Source: JAEULH01 sp963805915 (GTDB taxonomy: Bacteria; Pseudomonadota; Alphaproteobacteria; Rhodospirillales; Defluviicoccaceae). Taken from it: a stretch of DNA of 64,000 bases. Shown here in pieces: positions 17,870 to 25,979 of this stretch. The position numbers and the translations under genes are program-made. The DNA lies in NCBI GenBank assembly GCA_963805915.1, contig CAWDWD010000010.1, forward strand, positions 1 to 64,000, in the 5' to 3' direction. The stretch's first letter is position 1. The number at the start of each line of letters is the position of its first letter. The notes below the pieces were generated by a model. It did not search any database. It was not told the DNA's origin and worked only from the letters and a program-made list of their open reading frames with translations.

Positions 17870-18208
17870 TCGATTTGCAATCCTTCAGCTAAGGGGCGAT
17901 CCACCCGATTATCGCGAAACGCCCGACCGGCGTTCGCGGGCGGCATGACGCGGTCAGCAGCCCATATAGGATGTTGCCGCCATGCAAGATAGGCCAGTCG
18001 CGCCGGCTTGCGCGAAAGCGGAGAGAACCCCGCTCCGTCACAGCCGGATAGGTCAGAATGACCTTTTTAATCGGTCATTCTGACCTATCCGATTCCCTGC
18101 AACCGATTGATTTATATGTATTCACCATTTCGGATGCACAAAAAAAATCCGCTGCAGCACCAATGGCCGGCCGCTTCCATTGACACCGCCGAAGACGATC
18201 ATCCCGCC
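17870..18208. other. 339-bp spacer upstream of the M16 peptidase pair
   Basis: No open frame with a ribosome site was recognised. Its only clear structure is the 19-bp inverted repeat at 18045-18091. No convincing minus-strand promoter with good spacing was found, although a TATATG hexamer occurs around 17962-17972 on the minus strand. Confidence 0.5.
18045..18091. repeat. Perfect 19-bp inverted repeat with nested palindromes
   Basis: The arms CGGATAGGTCAGAATGACC (18045-18063) and its exact reverse complement (18073-18091) are separated by 9 bases. Each arm contains GGTCA-N3-TGACC, itself an interrupted palindrome, so the site offers two dyads as well as the large one. No T-run follows on either strand, so it does not look like a simple intrinsic terminator. 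It lies between the DUF3035 gene end and the start of the M16 pair, so a transcription-factor operator or mRNA-stabilising hairpin are both possible. Confidence 0.8.
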
Positions 18209-18791
18209 CTAGAAAATCCCCTCCAGGATGGCGCGGCGCTTGCGTTCGATGGTCGGCGTGGCGCCGGCGACGATCGGCTTGCCGAGCGCCTGGTTATCCT
18301 GGATACGCTTGGCCTCCTGAACCGGATCGACGACGGCGCCATAATCCGTTGGCGTCGACCAGAACATCAGCCGTTCGGTGAAGGTCGAGTTCAGCATCGG
18401 CGAGAATTGTCGTTTCGCGGTTGACGATGTCGCGAATGTTCGGCTCGGCGCCGCTCGCGCCGGTCTTGGTCAGAAGTTCGGCGATACCCGGCGAGGGCGC
18501 CGCCGCCACGGCTGCGGTGTCGGCGGAGCCGGCGCCTCCGAGGGGCGTTTCCCGGCCGCCGAGCAGGGCCTGTCTGGCCTCGGCCTGCGCCGCGGCGTTG
18601 GGCGTGGTCGCCCCGATCCCCGGCGGCTTAAGGGCAAAATCGGGTGGAACGCTCAGCGGCGAACGCGAGTAGACCGTGAACTCGTCCGGCGGACGTTTGC
18701 CCTGACCGGCGAGATCCTTGATCGACTGACAACCGCTGACCACCAGCGCCAGCGCCGCAACCGCCACCGGCCAGCGAACGTGCCTCATCAT
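18209..18791 (-). pseudogene. DUF3035 envelope lipoprotein, frameshifted
   Basis: DUF3035 proteins are outer-membrane lipoproteins of alphaproteobacteria; the family includes a BAM-complex component reported in Caulobacter. The N-terminal frame starts at 18791 with a lipobox (LALVVSGC, Cys at residue 21) and reads DEFTVYSRSPLSVPPDF and NIRDIVNRETTILADA. The C-terminal part continues in another frame as NSTFTERLMFW, TPTDYGAVVDP and RKRRAILEGIF. One extra base around 18392 separates them. The start overlaps the lspA stop by 4 bp, so it is co-translated with the signal peptidase that would mature it. Confidence 0.87.
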
Positions 18792-19312
18792 TCGTTTTCG
18801 CTTCCTCGTCGTGAATCCGGCGGAAGTTTACGGACTTCCGGGCGAACAAACAAGGAATCGACCACGAGGATGATCGCGCCGACGCTGATGGCCGAATCCG
18901 CGACGTTGAAAGCGGGCCAGTGGAAGCCGAAGGCGTGAAAATCGAGGAAGTCAAACACCGCGCCGAAGCGAATCCGGTCAATCACGTTGCCGATCGCGCC
19001 GCCGATGATCAGGCCGAGGCCGAGCGCGACCGTCGTTCGGTCCGTTCTCGCCAGCCAGACCGCGAGCACGATGACCACCGCCAAGGCAATAATCGGCAGC
19101 ACCCAGGCGTTGAGCGGCGAATCATTGTTGAACAGGCCAAAGCTGACGCCGCGGTTCCAGCCGACGACCAGGTTGAAGAACGAGGTGATCTCGATGACGC
19201 GCGGCGGGCGCATCACCGCCATCATCGCCCACTTGCCGAGCTGATCGGCGACGATAATGCCGATCGCCAGCGCCAGGCCGAGCATCGGCGGTCTCGATCG
19301 GGTCATCGCCAA
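18788..19312 (-). CDS. lspA: Lipoprotein signal peptidase II
   Basis: LspA cleaves the signal peptide of diacylated prolipoproteins in the inner membrane. The 174-residue protein has four hydrophobic segments. The two catalytic aspartates are Asp112 in GNVIDRIRFGAVFDF and Asp139 in FNVADSAI. It lies between ileS (11 bp away) and the DUF3035 lipoprotein gene (4-bp overlap), the common proteobacterial arrangement. Translation may start at Met1 or Met3. Confidence 0.96.
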   Translation of the reverse strand: MAMTRSRPPMLGLALAIGIIVADQLGKWAMMAVMRPPRVIEITSFFNLVVGWNRGVSFGLFNNDSPLNAWVLPIIALAVVIVLAVWLARTDRTTVALGLGLIIGGAIGNVIDRIRFGAVFDFLDFHAFGFHWPAFNVADSAISVGAIILVVDSLFVRPEVRKLPPDSRRGSENE

Positions 19313-19323
19313 GCGTATCCGCT

Positions 19324-22170
19324 TTATTCGGCCGCGGCCAGATCGTCACCCAGGGCGTCGGCGCAGCGTGCGCAGATGTCGGGATGATCGGCGAGCGTGC
19401 CGACGTCCTCGAGCACCTGCCAGCAGCGCTGGCACTTGCGGCCCTCGGCCAGCTCGACGACGACCGCGACGCCGGGAACCTCGGCCAGGCGGAACGCGCT
19501 TTCCGGCGCCGGCGCCGGCGCGAAGGTGGCCGCCGAGGTGATAAAGAGCTCGCTCAGGTCCGCGCCGCGCGCCGCCTCGACGTAGTCCGGCTCGGCATGG
19601 ACCACGGGGCGCGCCTGGAGGCTGGAGCCGATGCGCTTGCTCGCGCGCTCGACCTCGATCGCGCCGGTAACGACCCGGCGCAGGCGCCGCAGCACCGTCC
19701 ATTTCGCGGCCAGCGCTTCGTCGCGCCAGGCCGCCGGCAGGGTCGGGAACAGCCGGGTATGGACGCTTTCGTTCTCGCTCGGATAGCGCGCCTGCCAGGC
19801 CTCCTCGGCGGTGAAGCAGATGAACGGGGCGAGCCAGGCGGTGAGGCAGTCGAACACGGTGTCGAGCACCGTTCGCGCCGCCCGGCGCCGCGGCGCATCG
19901 AGCCGGTCGCAGTAAAGGCTGTCCTTGCGGATGTCGAAATAGAAAGCCGACAGCTCGACCGCGCAAAAGGTGTGCAGCTCGGCGAACAGCGCATGGAATT
20001 CGAAGTCGTCGCAGGCCTTGCGGACCGCCGCGTCAAGCTCGACCAGGCGATGGAGAACCCAGCGCTCCAGCTCCGGCATGTCACGGGCCGCGCGGTCGGG
20101 CGCGATTTTTTCGCCGTCGCTGAATCCGGCCAGGTTGCCGAGCAGGAAGCGCAAGGTGTTGCGCAAGCGGCGGTAGATATCGGCGTGCTGCTTGAGGATG
20201 GCGCTACCGATGCGCAGGTCCTCGGCGTAGTCGGAGCCGACCACCCACAGACGAAGCACGTCGGCGCCCTGGCTTTCGACCACGTCTTGCGGCGAAATCA
20301 CGTTGCCGCGCGACTTCGACATCTTCTCGCCGTCCTCGCCCATGACAAAGCCGTGGGTGAGCACGGCGTCGAACGGCGCGCGCCCGCGCGTGCCGCACGA
20401 CTCCAGCAAAGAAGATTGAAACCAGCCCCGATGCTGATCGGAGCCTTCGAGATAGAGCGAGGCCGGCCAGCGTAGGTCGGGGCGGGCCTCGAGCACGAAG
20501 CTGTGGGTTGAGCCGGAGTCGAACCAGACGTCGAGGATGTCGGTGACCTGCTCGAAGTCCGCAGAATCATACTCGGGCGCGAGGAAGCGCGCGGGATCCG
20601 AGGTAAACCAAGCGTCGGCGCCCTCGGCCGCGACCGCCTCGACGATGCGATCGAGCACGCGCCGATCGCGCAGCGGCTCGCCGGTTTTGCGATCGACGAA
20701 CACCGTGATCGGCACGCCCCAGGCACGCTGGCGCGAGACGCACCAGTCGGGCCGGGTCTCGATCATGCCCCGCAGCCGGCGTTGCCCCGACGCCGGAACG
20801 AACCGGGTTGTGTCGATGGCGCCGAGCGCGACGGCGCGCAGCCCGGTCTTCTCCATCGAGATGAACCACTGCGGTGTGTTGCGGAAGATGAGCGGCGCCT
20901 TTGAGCGCCACGAGTGCGGGTAGCTGTGGACCAGGGTGCCGGAGGCGAGCAGCGCGCCGGCCTCTTGCAGCGCCGCGAGCACGCAGGCGTTGGCGTCGCC
21001 CTCTCGGCCGTCGGCGCGCAGCACGCAGCGTCCAGCGAACAGCGGAACCTCGGCAAGAAAGACGCCGTCCGGCCCGACCGTATCGGGCACCGTGATCGCG
21101 TGCTCCATGCCGAGCTCCCAGTCGTCGGCGCCGTGGCCGGGAGCGATATGAACGAACCCGCTGCCGGTCTCGGTATCGACGAAATCCGCCGGCAACAGCG
21201 GCACGTCGAAGTCGTAGCCCTGGCCGCGAAAGGGGTGGCGGCACACGGTGCCCGCGAGATCCGCGCCGCTCAGGCTATCGATCTCCTCGTGCGCACTGAT
21301 CTTCGCCGCGAGACAGACCGCGCCGATGAGCTCGCGCAGCACCACAAGGCGCTCGCCGGGCACGGCGAGGCTGCCGTCGCCCGCCGCCTCGACCTCGATC
21401 ACGGCGTACTCGCAGCCGGGGCCGTAGGCGACGGCGCGGTTGCCGGGGATGGTCCACGGCGTCGTCGTCCAGATCACCACCGCGGCACCAGAGAGGATTG
21501 CCCGCGACGCGCGCTCGATCGGGAAGCGGACGAAGATCGTTGTCGAGGTATGGTCGTGGTACTCGACCTCGGCCTCGGCCAAGGCCGTGCCCTCGACGAT
21601 CGACCACATGACCGGCTTGGCGCCCTTGTAGAGCGCCCCGTTCATCAGAAAAGCGCCGAACTCGCGGACGATCTGCGCCTCGGCGGCGTGGGCCATGGTC
21701 GAATACGGATGCTCCCAGTCGCCGATCACGCCAAGGCGGCGGAACTCCTCGCGCTGGATGTCGATCCATTTGCCGGCGAACTCGCGGCATTCCTGGCGGA
21801 AGCGGACGATCGGAACCTCGTCTTTGTCCTTGCCGGCGGCGCGGTAGCGCTCCTCGATCTTCCATTCGATCGGCAGGCCGTGGCAGTCCCAGCCGGGCAC
21901 GTAGTTGGCGTCCTTGCCGAGCATCTGCTGCGAACGGTTGATCACGTCCTTGAGAATCTTGTTGAGCGCGGTGCCGATGTGGATGTTGCCGTTGGCGTAG
22001 GGCGGCCCGTCATGGAGGATGAACTTCTCGCGGCCCGCGGACTGCTCGCGCAGGCGCTCATAAAGGCCGATCTTTTGCCAAAGCGCGAGGATCTCGGGCT
22101 CTCGCCGCGGCAGCCCGGCCTTCATCGGAAAGTTGGTGCGCGGCAGAAAAACGCTCGCCTTGTAGTCCAA
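19324..22170 (-). CDS. ileS: Isoleucyl-tRNA synthetase
   Basis: IleS charges tRNA-Ile and edits valine. The 948-residue protein has the class I HIGH signature as HIGT at residues 64-67 (NGNIHIGTALNK) and KMSKSRGN near residue 615. The editing (CP1) domain includes VVIWTTTPWTIPGNRAVAYG, the canonical editing-site motif. The C-terminal zinc ribbon is present (KCQRCWQV and ICARC), as in bacterial-type IleS. It is three bases downstream of ribF and just upstream of lspA on the minus strand. Confidence 0.98.
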   Translation of the reverse strand: MDYKASVFLPRTNFPMKAGLPRREPEILALWQKIGLYERLREQSAGREKFILHDGPPYANGNIHIGTALNKILKDVINRSQQMLGKDANYVPGWDCHGLPIEWKIEERYRAAGKDKDEVPIVRFRQECREFAGKWIDIQREEFRRLGVIGDWEHPYSTMAHAAEAQIVREFGAFLMNGALYKGAKPVMWSIVEGTALAEAEVEYHDHTSTTIFVRFPIERASRAILSGAAVVIWTTTPWTIPGNRAVAYGPGCEYAVIEVEAAGDGSLAVPGERLVVLRELIGAVCLAAKISAHEEIDSLSGADLAGTVCRHPFRGQGYDFDVPLLPADFVDTETGSGFVHIAPGHGADDWELGMEHAITVPDTVGPDGVFLAEVPLFAGRCVLRADGREGDANACVLAALQEAGALLASGTLVHSYPHSWRSKAPLIFRNTPQWFISMEKTGLRAVALGAIDTTRFVPASGQRRLRGMIETRPDWCVSRQRAWGVPITVFVDRKTGEPLRDRRVLDRIVEAVAAEGADAWFTSDPARFLAPEYDSADFEQVTDILDVWFDSGSTHSFVLEARPDLRWPASLYLEGSDQHRGWFQSSLLESCGTRGRAPFDAVLTHGFVMGEDGEKMSKSRGNVISPQDVVESQGADVLRLWVVGSDYAEDLRIGSAILKQHADIYRRLRNTLRFLLGNLAGFSDGEKIAPDRAARDMPELERWVLHRLVELDAAVRKACDDFEFHALFAELHTFCAVELSAFYFDIRKDSLYCDRLDAPRRRAARTVLDTVFDCLTAWLAPFICFTAEEAWQARYPSENESVHTRLFPTLPAAWRDEALAAKWTVLRRLRRVVTGAIEVERASKRIGSSLQARPVVHAEPDYVEAARGADLSELFITSAATFAPAPAPESAFRLAEVPGVAVVVELAEGRKCQRCWQVLEDVGTLADHPDICARCADALGDDLAAAE

Positions 22171-22173
22171 TTC

Positions 22174-23163
22174 CTAAAACCCCGATCCCTTGCCGAGCGT
22201 CCGCGTCAGCGGCAGCGGTCTGGTCCCGTCGCTCAGCGCCAGCCGGGCGCGGGCGACGTCCACGGCGATTTGTGTCTTCAACGCCTCGATGCCGTCGAAC
22301 TTCATCTCGGGGCGCAGGTACGAGTTCAAGGCGACGCGGATGGTCTTGCCGTAGAGCTCGCCCGCGAAGTCGAAGAGATGGGTTTCAAGCAGCACCTTCT
22401 CGCCCGCGAAGGTCGGCCGCCGGCCCAGATTGGCGATGCCGTCGTACCAACTGGGCGCGCCATTCTCGAAGACCCCGGCGCGGACCACGTAAACCCCGTG
22501 CGCCGGCTGGAGATAATCGCCGGGACGGACATTGGCGGTGGGAAAGCCGATGGTCCGCCCGCGCCGGTCGCCCTCGATGACCTCGCCTTCGAGCTCGAAC
22601 GGCCGGCCGAGCAGCCGGGCCGCCGCCGCCGGCTCGGCGTGGCGGAGGTATTCACGAATGCGGGTCGACGAGTAGCCCTCGCCGTTGCGATCGCGGACTT
22701 CGCGAACGCAGGTAAAGCCGAAGCCGAACTCGTCGCCGAGCCACAAAAGCAGCTCGGGCGTGCCCTTGCGCGCGTGGCCGAAGGCGAAATCATGGCCGCA
22801 GACGATGTGTTTGGCGCCGAGCCCGCCGACCAGCACCTCCTCGACAAATCCGCGGGCCGAAACCTTCGCCATCGCGGCGTCGAAGGTCACCACCACCAAT
22901 AACTTCGGGCCGAGGCCTTCGATCAAGCGGGCCTTGGCCGGAAACGGGGTCAGGCGAAATGGCGCGATACCCGGCTCGAACACCGTGCGCGGGTGCGGCT
23001 CGAAGGTCAAGACCGCCCACGGCATGTCCGAGGCGTGGGCGATGCGCCCGGCCTCGCCGATCACGGCCTGATGACCGAGGTGCACGCCATCGAAATTGCC
23101 GACGGCCACCACGGCGCCGCGAACGTCGGCCGGCAGGTTCTGGTGGGTTCGAAACAGACGCAT
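22174..23163 (-). CDS. ribF: Bifunctional riboflavin kinase/FAD synthetase
   Basis: RibF phosphorylates riboflavin to FMN and adenylates it to FAD. The 329-residue protein has the N-terminal nucleotidyltransferase domain (VVAVGNFDGVHLGHQAVI and FDFAFGH-like segment CGHDFAFGHARKG). The SSTRIREYL signature follows, then the kinase domain with GRTIGFPTANV and a closing LETHLFDFAGELYGKTI strand pair. It precedes ileS by three bases, as in many proteobacteria. No FMN riboswitch is evident in the upstream spacer. Confidence 0.97.
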   Translation of the reverse strand: MRLFRTHQNLPADVRGAVVAVGNFDGVHLGHQAVIGEAGRIAHASDMPWAVLTFEPHPRTVFEPGIAPFRLTPFPAKARLIEGLGPKLLVVVTFDAAMAKVSARGFVEEVLVGGLGAKHIVCGHDFAFGHARKGTPELLLWLGDEFGFGFTCVREVRDRNGEGYSSTRIREYLRHAEPAAAARLLGRPFELEGEVIEGDRRGRTIGFPTANVRPGDYLQPAHGVYVVRAGVFENGAPSWYDGIANLGRRPTFAGEKVLLETHLFDFAGELYGKTIRVALNSYLRPEMKFDGIEALKTQIAVDVARARLALSDGTRPLPLTRTLGKGSGF

Positions 23164-23284
23164 CCGCCGTTAACTGCCCGCCTAATCGCCCGCGGTCAAG
23201 AGCGACCGTCGCCCAAGCTTCCTGGATGTTCTGGCGACGGCCGATCCGGCCCGCGCCGCAAGCGAAGTTCGCAAGAGGCGGTTG

Positions 23285-23713
23285 TTATGCCTTGCTCGGG
23301 ACCATGACGACGGCCTCGCCCTCGATGACGTTCTTGCCGTTGACCGTGCAGACCGTGTCGAACTCGACGAATTTCTTGCTCGGGATCAACTTGCGCACGG
23401 TGACGCGCGCCATCAGCGTATCGCCGACGCGCACCGGCGCCTTGAATTTGAGCGTCTGGCTGACGTAGATGCAGCCCGGCCCAGGCAGCTTGGTCCCGAA
23501 CACGGCCGAAATGAACGCCGCGCCGATCATCCCGTGGGCGATCCGCGACTTGAACATCGAGGCCTTGGCGAACTCGTCGTTCAGGTGGACCGGGTTGGTG
23601 TCGCCCGAAACGCCCGCGAAAATGCAGATATCGGCGTCGGTGATTGTCTTGCCGAAGGTGTCGGTCATGCCTTCCGAGAGATCCTCGAAGCTGAATCCCA
23701 GCAGTTCGTCCAT
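23285..23713 (-). CDS. MaoC-like (R)-specific enoyl-CoA hydratase
   Basis: The 142-residue hot-dog-fold protein carries the hydratase 2 motif GDTNPVHLNDEFA (catalytic Asp and His) and IAHGMIGAAFISAV. It resembles PhaJ-type enzymes that hydrate trans-2-enoyl-CoA to (R)-3-hydroxyacyl-CoA, linking beta-oxidation to polyhydroxyalkanoate or fatty-acid synthesis. The AGAGGGGAA ribosome site before ATG 23713 supports the start. It lies upstream of ribF on the same strand with about 120 bp between them. Confidence 0.9.
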   Translation of the reverse strand: MDELLGFSFEDLSEGMTDTFGKTITDADICIFAGVSGDTNPVHLNDEFAKASMFKSRIAHGMIGAAFISAVFGTKLPGPGCIYVSQTLKFKAPVRVGDTLMARVTVRKLIPSKKFVEFDTVCTVNGKNVIEGEAVVMVPSKA

Positions 23714-23888
23714 CGCTTTTCCCCTCTAAGCCGGTTGCCTTGCGGCAATTAAGTTTATTGCAGTGCAATCCTAACCCCTGGTGGATAAGCCCGCAACAGA
23801 CCACACGCGGTTCGCTCCTCCGATCGCCAATGCCGGCATTATTGGCGGGCTGGGCGCTTCGCGACCAACGCCGGTGCGTGGCGCATCG

Positions 23889-24299
23889 TCATGGCATTGC
23901 GCGGGGTCTTGCTTTTGCCAGCGGTTCTGGCGGGGCGGCCGGCTTGCCGGCTCCGTACGCCCGCGCGTCCGCCGCTTTCGTCGGCGCCGGTTCGGCGTCG
24001 GGAGCGAACAGCGCGGCGCGGGTCGGGCGGGCCTGCTCGCGCGCTTCGATGAGTTTCATGGTGCCGACCACGGTCGGGTGGCGGTCGGGAACGCTCGCGC
24101 ATTTCAGCAGATGGACCCGAGCGATCGCCTTGATCCGCGCGACGATGGTGGGATAGCGGTGGCGCGTCTCGCACCACCGGGCGTAGGCCGCCACCGTCCA
24201 CGGATGCGCCGGCAACGGGCGAAGGCCGCGCGCGCGGCACCACGCCACGAAATGCGGCCACGGTTGGCTGGGGGCTCGGGTAACGGATCGACGACTCAA
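23889..24299 (-). CDS. Small protein with integrase SAM-like N-terminal fold
   Basis: The 136-residue protein has a helical core (PWPHFVAWCRARGLRPLPAHPWTVAAY, then IVARIKAIARVHLL and PDRHPTVVGTMKLIE) that looks like the core-binding SAM-like domain of tyrosine recombinases. The catalytic domain is absent, so it is not an active recombinase. The C-terminal third is Ala/Pro-rich and of low complexity. Similar orphan proteins appear in Rhodospirillales. The likely start is TTG 24299. Its function is unknown. No other mobile-element genes are adjacent, which argues against a recent integrase remnant. Confidence 0.6.
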   Translation of the reverse strand: MSRRSVTRAPSQPWPHFVAWCRARGLRPLPAHPWTVAAYARWCETRHRYPTIVARIKAIARVHLLKCASVPDRHPTVVGTMKLIEAREQARPTRAALFAPDAEPAPTKAADARAYGAGKPAAPPEPLAKARPRAMP

Positions 24300-24383
24300 G
24301 GCTGCGGCCCGGCTGCACGCATAAGTGGACGAAGATACGCTTTGGCGTCCGAAATGTGAAGGCGATCTCGGCCGAGGACGATC

Positions 24384-25775
24384 TCAGCCGGCCGGAGCGG
24401 AGGCCAGCCGGATGTCGCGCCGGCCGAGCCAGGCGAAGCGGGCCGACAGCAGGCTGACCGAGACGATGCTGGCGACCAGGATCGCCTCGAACAGGCCGGC
24501 CGCGCCGCGGCCCAGGGCGAAGGCGAGGATCCAGGCGAGCGGGATCATGATGCCGAGGTAGCTGGTCGTGTGCAGCGCCGTCGGCGCCCAGATCTCGCCG
24601 CGCCCGCGCAAGGCGTTGGCCATGACGCCCTGACCGCCGTCAACAACCAGGATCCAGGCCGACAACGCGATCAGCGGCGCGGCCACGGCGCGCAAGGCTT
24701 CGTCGGTGGTGTAGGCCGCGGCGAGAGCGCCGGGGGCGGCGGCGAACACCGTGGCGAAGCCGGCCATCACCGTCGCCGTAACCGCGAGGCCGGTCCATCC
24801 GGCCATGGCGATCTCGCCCGCCTCGCCGCGGCCATGGGCCATGCCGACGCGCACCGCCGTCGCGGCGCCGATGCCGATCGCCGCCATGAACGCGATCGAG
24901 ATCAGATTGAGGCCGATGGAGAAGGCGGCCAGAGGCAGGACGCCGAGCCAGCCCGCGAACCCATTGAGCGTGGCGAACCCGGCGCCCTCAACCCCGATGC
25001 TGGCGGCGGCGGCGTAGCCGATCCGGCGCTGGTGGCGCCAGTCCCGCCAGGCCGAGCGCGCGCCGCCGCGAACGCCGAAGCGCTGGGCGTCGGCCATCAT
25101 CCAGACGTAGGCGCAAAGGCCCGCGGCGAGAAAAACCCTGACACCGGTGGTCGCCCACGCCGAGCCGACGGCGCCCAGGGCCGGCGCGCCCCAGTGACCG
25201 TAGACGAGCATCCAATTGATCGCCGCGTTGACGATGTTGCCGGCGATCATCATCGCCATGCCCGGCAGGGGCTTGCGGATGCCTTCGAGAAAGAATGTCG
25301 TGGTCAGGAAGACTGCCGTTGCCGGCAGTCCGAGGCCAATGACGCCGATGACCCGCCCGCCGTGGCGGGCGAGGTCCGCGCTCTGGCCGAACACGCGTAG
25401 CATCGGCTCGCCGAACGCGCACATCGCGGTGCCGACGCCGCCGAGAACCAGCGCGTACCACAGCGAGCGGCGCCAGACTTCGCCGCAGTCGCCCGCCCGC
25501 CCGGTACCGAAGGTGGCGGCGGCGACCACCAGCGTGCCCATTTGCAATCCGGTCAGCACCAGCAAGATAACGGTGATCGGCGCGAGGCCGATGCCAAGGT
25601 AGGCCAGCTCGTCGACCGAGTAGTGACCGACCATGACCGTGTCGACCAGCGCCATCGTCATCACCCCCGAACGGGCGACAACCACCGGCGTCGCAAGCGC
25701 GAGAAGATCGCGGACATGGCGAATCACGCGGCGCGCGAAAAGCCGTTCGCCGGCGCCATTACCGGTATTCGTCAT
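24384..25775 (-). CDS. MATE family efflux transporter
   Basis: The 463-residue inner-membrane protein is a multidrug and toxin extrusion (NorM/DinF-type) antiporter with about 12 hydrophobic segments. The N-terminal helix has VVARSGVMTMALVDTVMVGHYSVDELAYL, and the two halves share the family's pseudo-symmetry (second half from about residue 230). Exported substrate and coupling ion cannot be told from sequence. It is divergent from frdA, with about 200 bp between them holding the frd promoter. Confidence 0.92.
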   Translation of the reverse strand: MTNTGNGAGERLFARRVIRHVRDLLALATPVVVARSGVMTMALVDTVMVGHYSVDELAYLGIGLAPITVILLVLTGLQMGTLVVAAATFGTGRAGDCGEVWRRSLWYALVLGGVGTAMCAFGEPMLRVFGQSADLARHGGRVIGVIGLGLPATAVFLTTTFFLEGIRKPLPGMAMMIAGNIVNAAINWMLVYGHWGAPALGAVGSAWATTGVRVFLAAGLCAYVWMMADAQRFGVRGGARSAWRDWRHQRRIGYAAAASIGVEGAGFATLNGFAGWLGVLPLAAFSIGLNLISIAFMAAIGIGAATAVRVGMAHGRGEAGEIAMAGWTGLAVTATVMAGFATVFAAAPGALAAAYTTDEALRAVAAPLIALSAWILVVDGGQGVMANALRGRGEIWAPTALHTTSYLGIMIPLAWILAFALGRGAAGLFEAILVASIVSVSLLSARFAWLGRRDIRLASAPAG

Positions 25776-25833
25776 TCGCGCTCACGCGCGGTGCCGGCCG
25801 CGGCGGCGTTCTTGTTTTCGTTGATGCATTTCG

Positions 25834-25861
25834 TTGACGCTTGGGGCCATTCGCCTATATC
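25834..25861 (+). promoter_or_regulatory. Predicted sigma-70-type promoter for frdABCD
   Basis: A TTGACG -35 (25834-25839) and TATATC -10 (25856-25861) are separated by 16 bp, about 120 bp before the frdA start. A GGGGGAGG ribosome site lies upstream of ATG 25980. No clear FNR dyad (TTGAT-N4-ATCAA) was found, so oxygen control is not shown. Confidence 0.45.
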
Positions 25862-25979
25862 CACGATCATATCCACCGGGCAGGGATAATCTCCAGTACG
25901 CCACACCGGTGTGCTGGCTTTAAATCCTGATGTCGATATACTCGAAAAAACGCCCAGGGGGAGGTAACGGGAGCACTCA

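Noticed and set aside
20914..22902. Long plus-strand open frame antisense to ileS and ribF
   Set aside because: Shadow of two conserved minus-strand genes; its composition has no recognisable fold.
23714..23838. FMN or other riboswitch upstream of ribF or maoC
   Set aside because: No conserved RFN-type core is visible in the short spacers.
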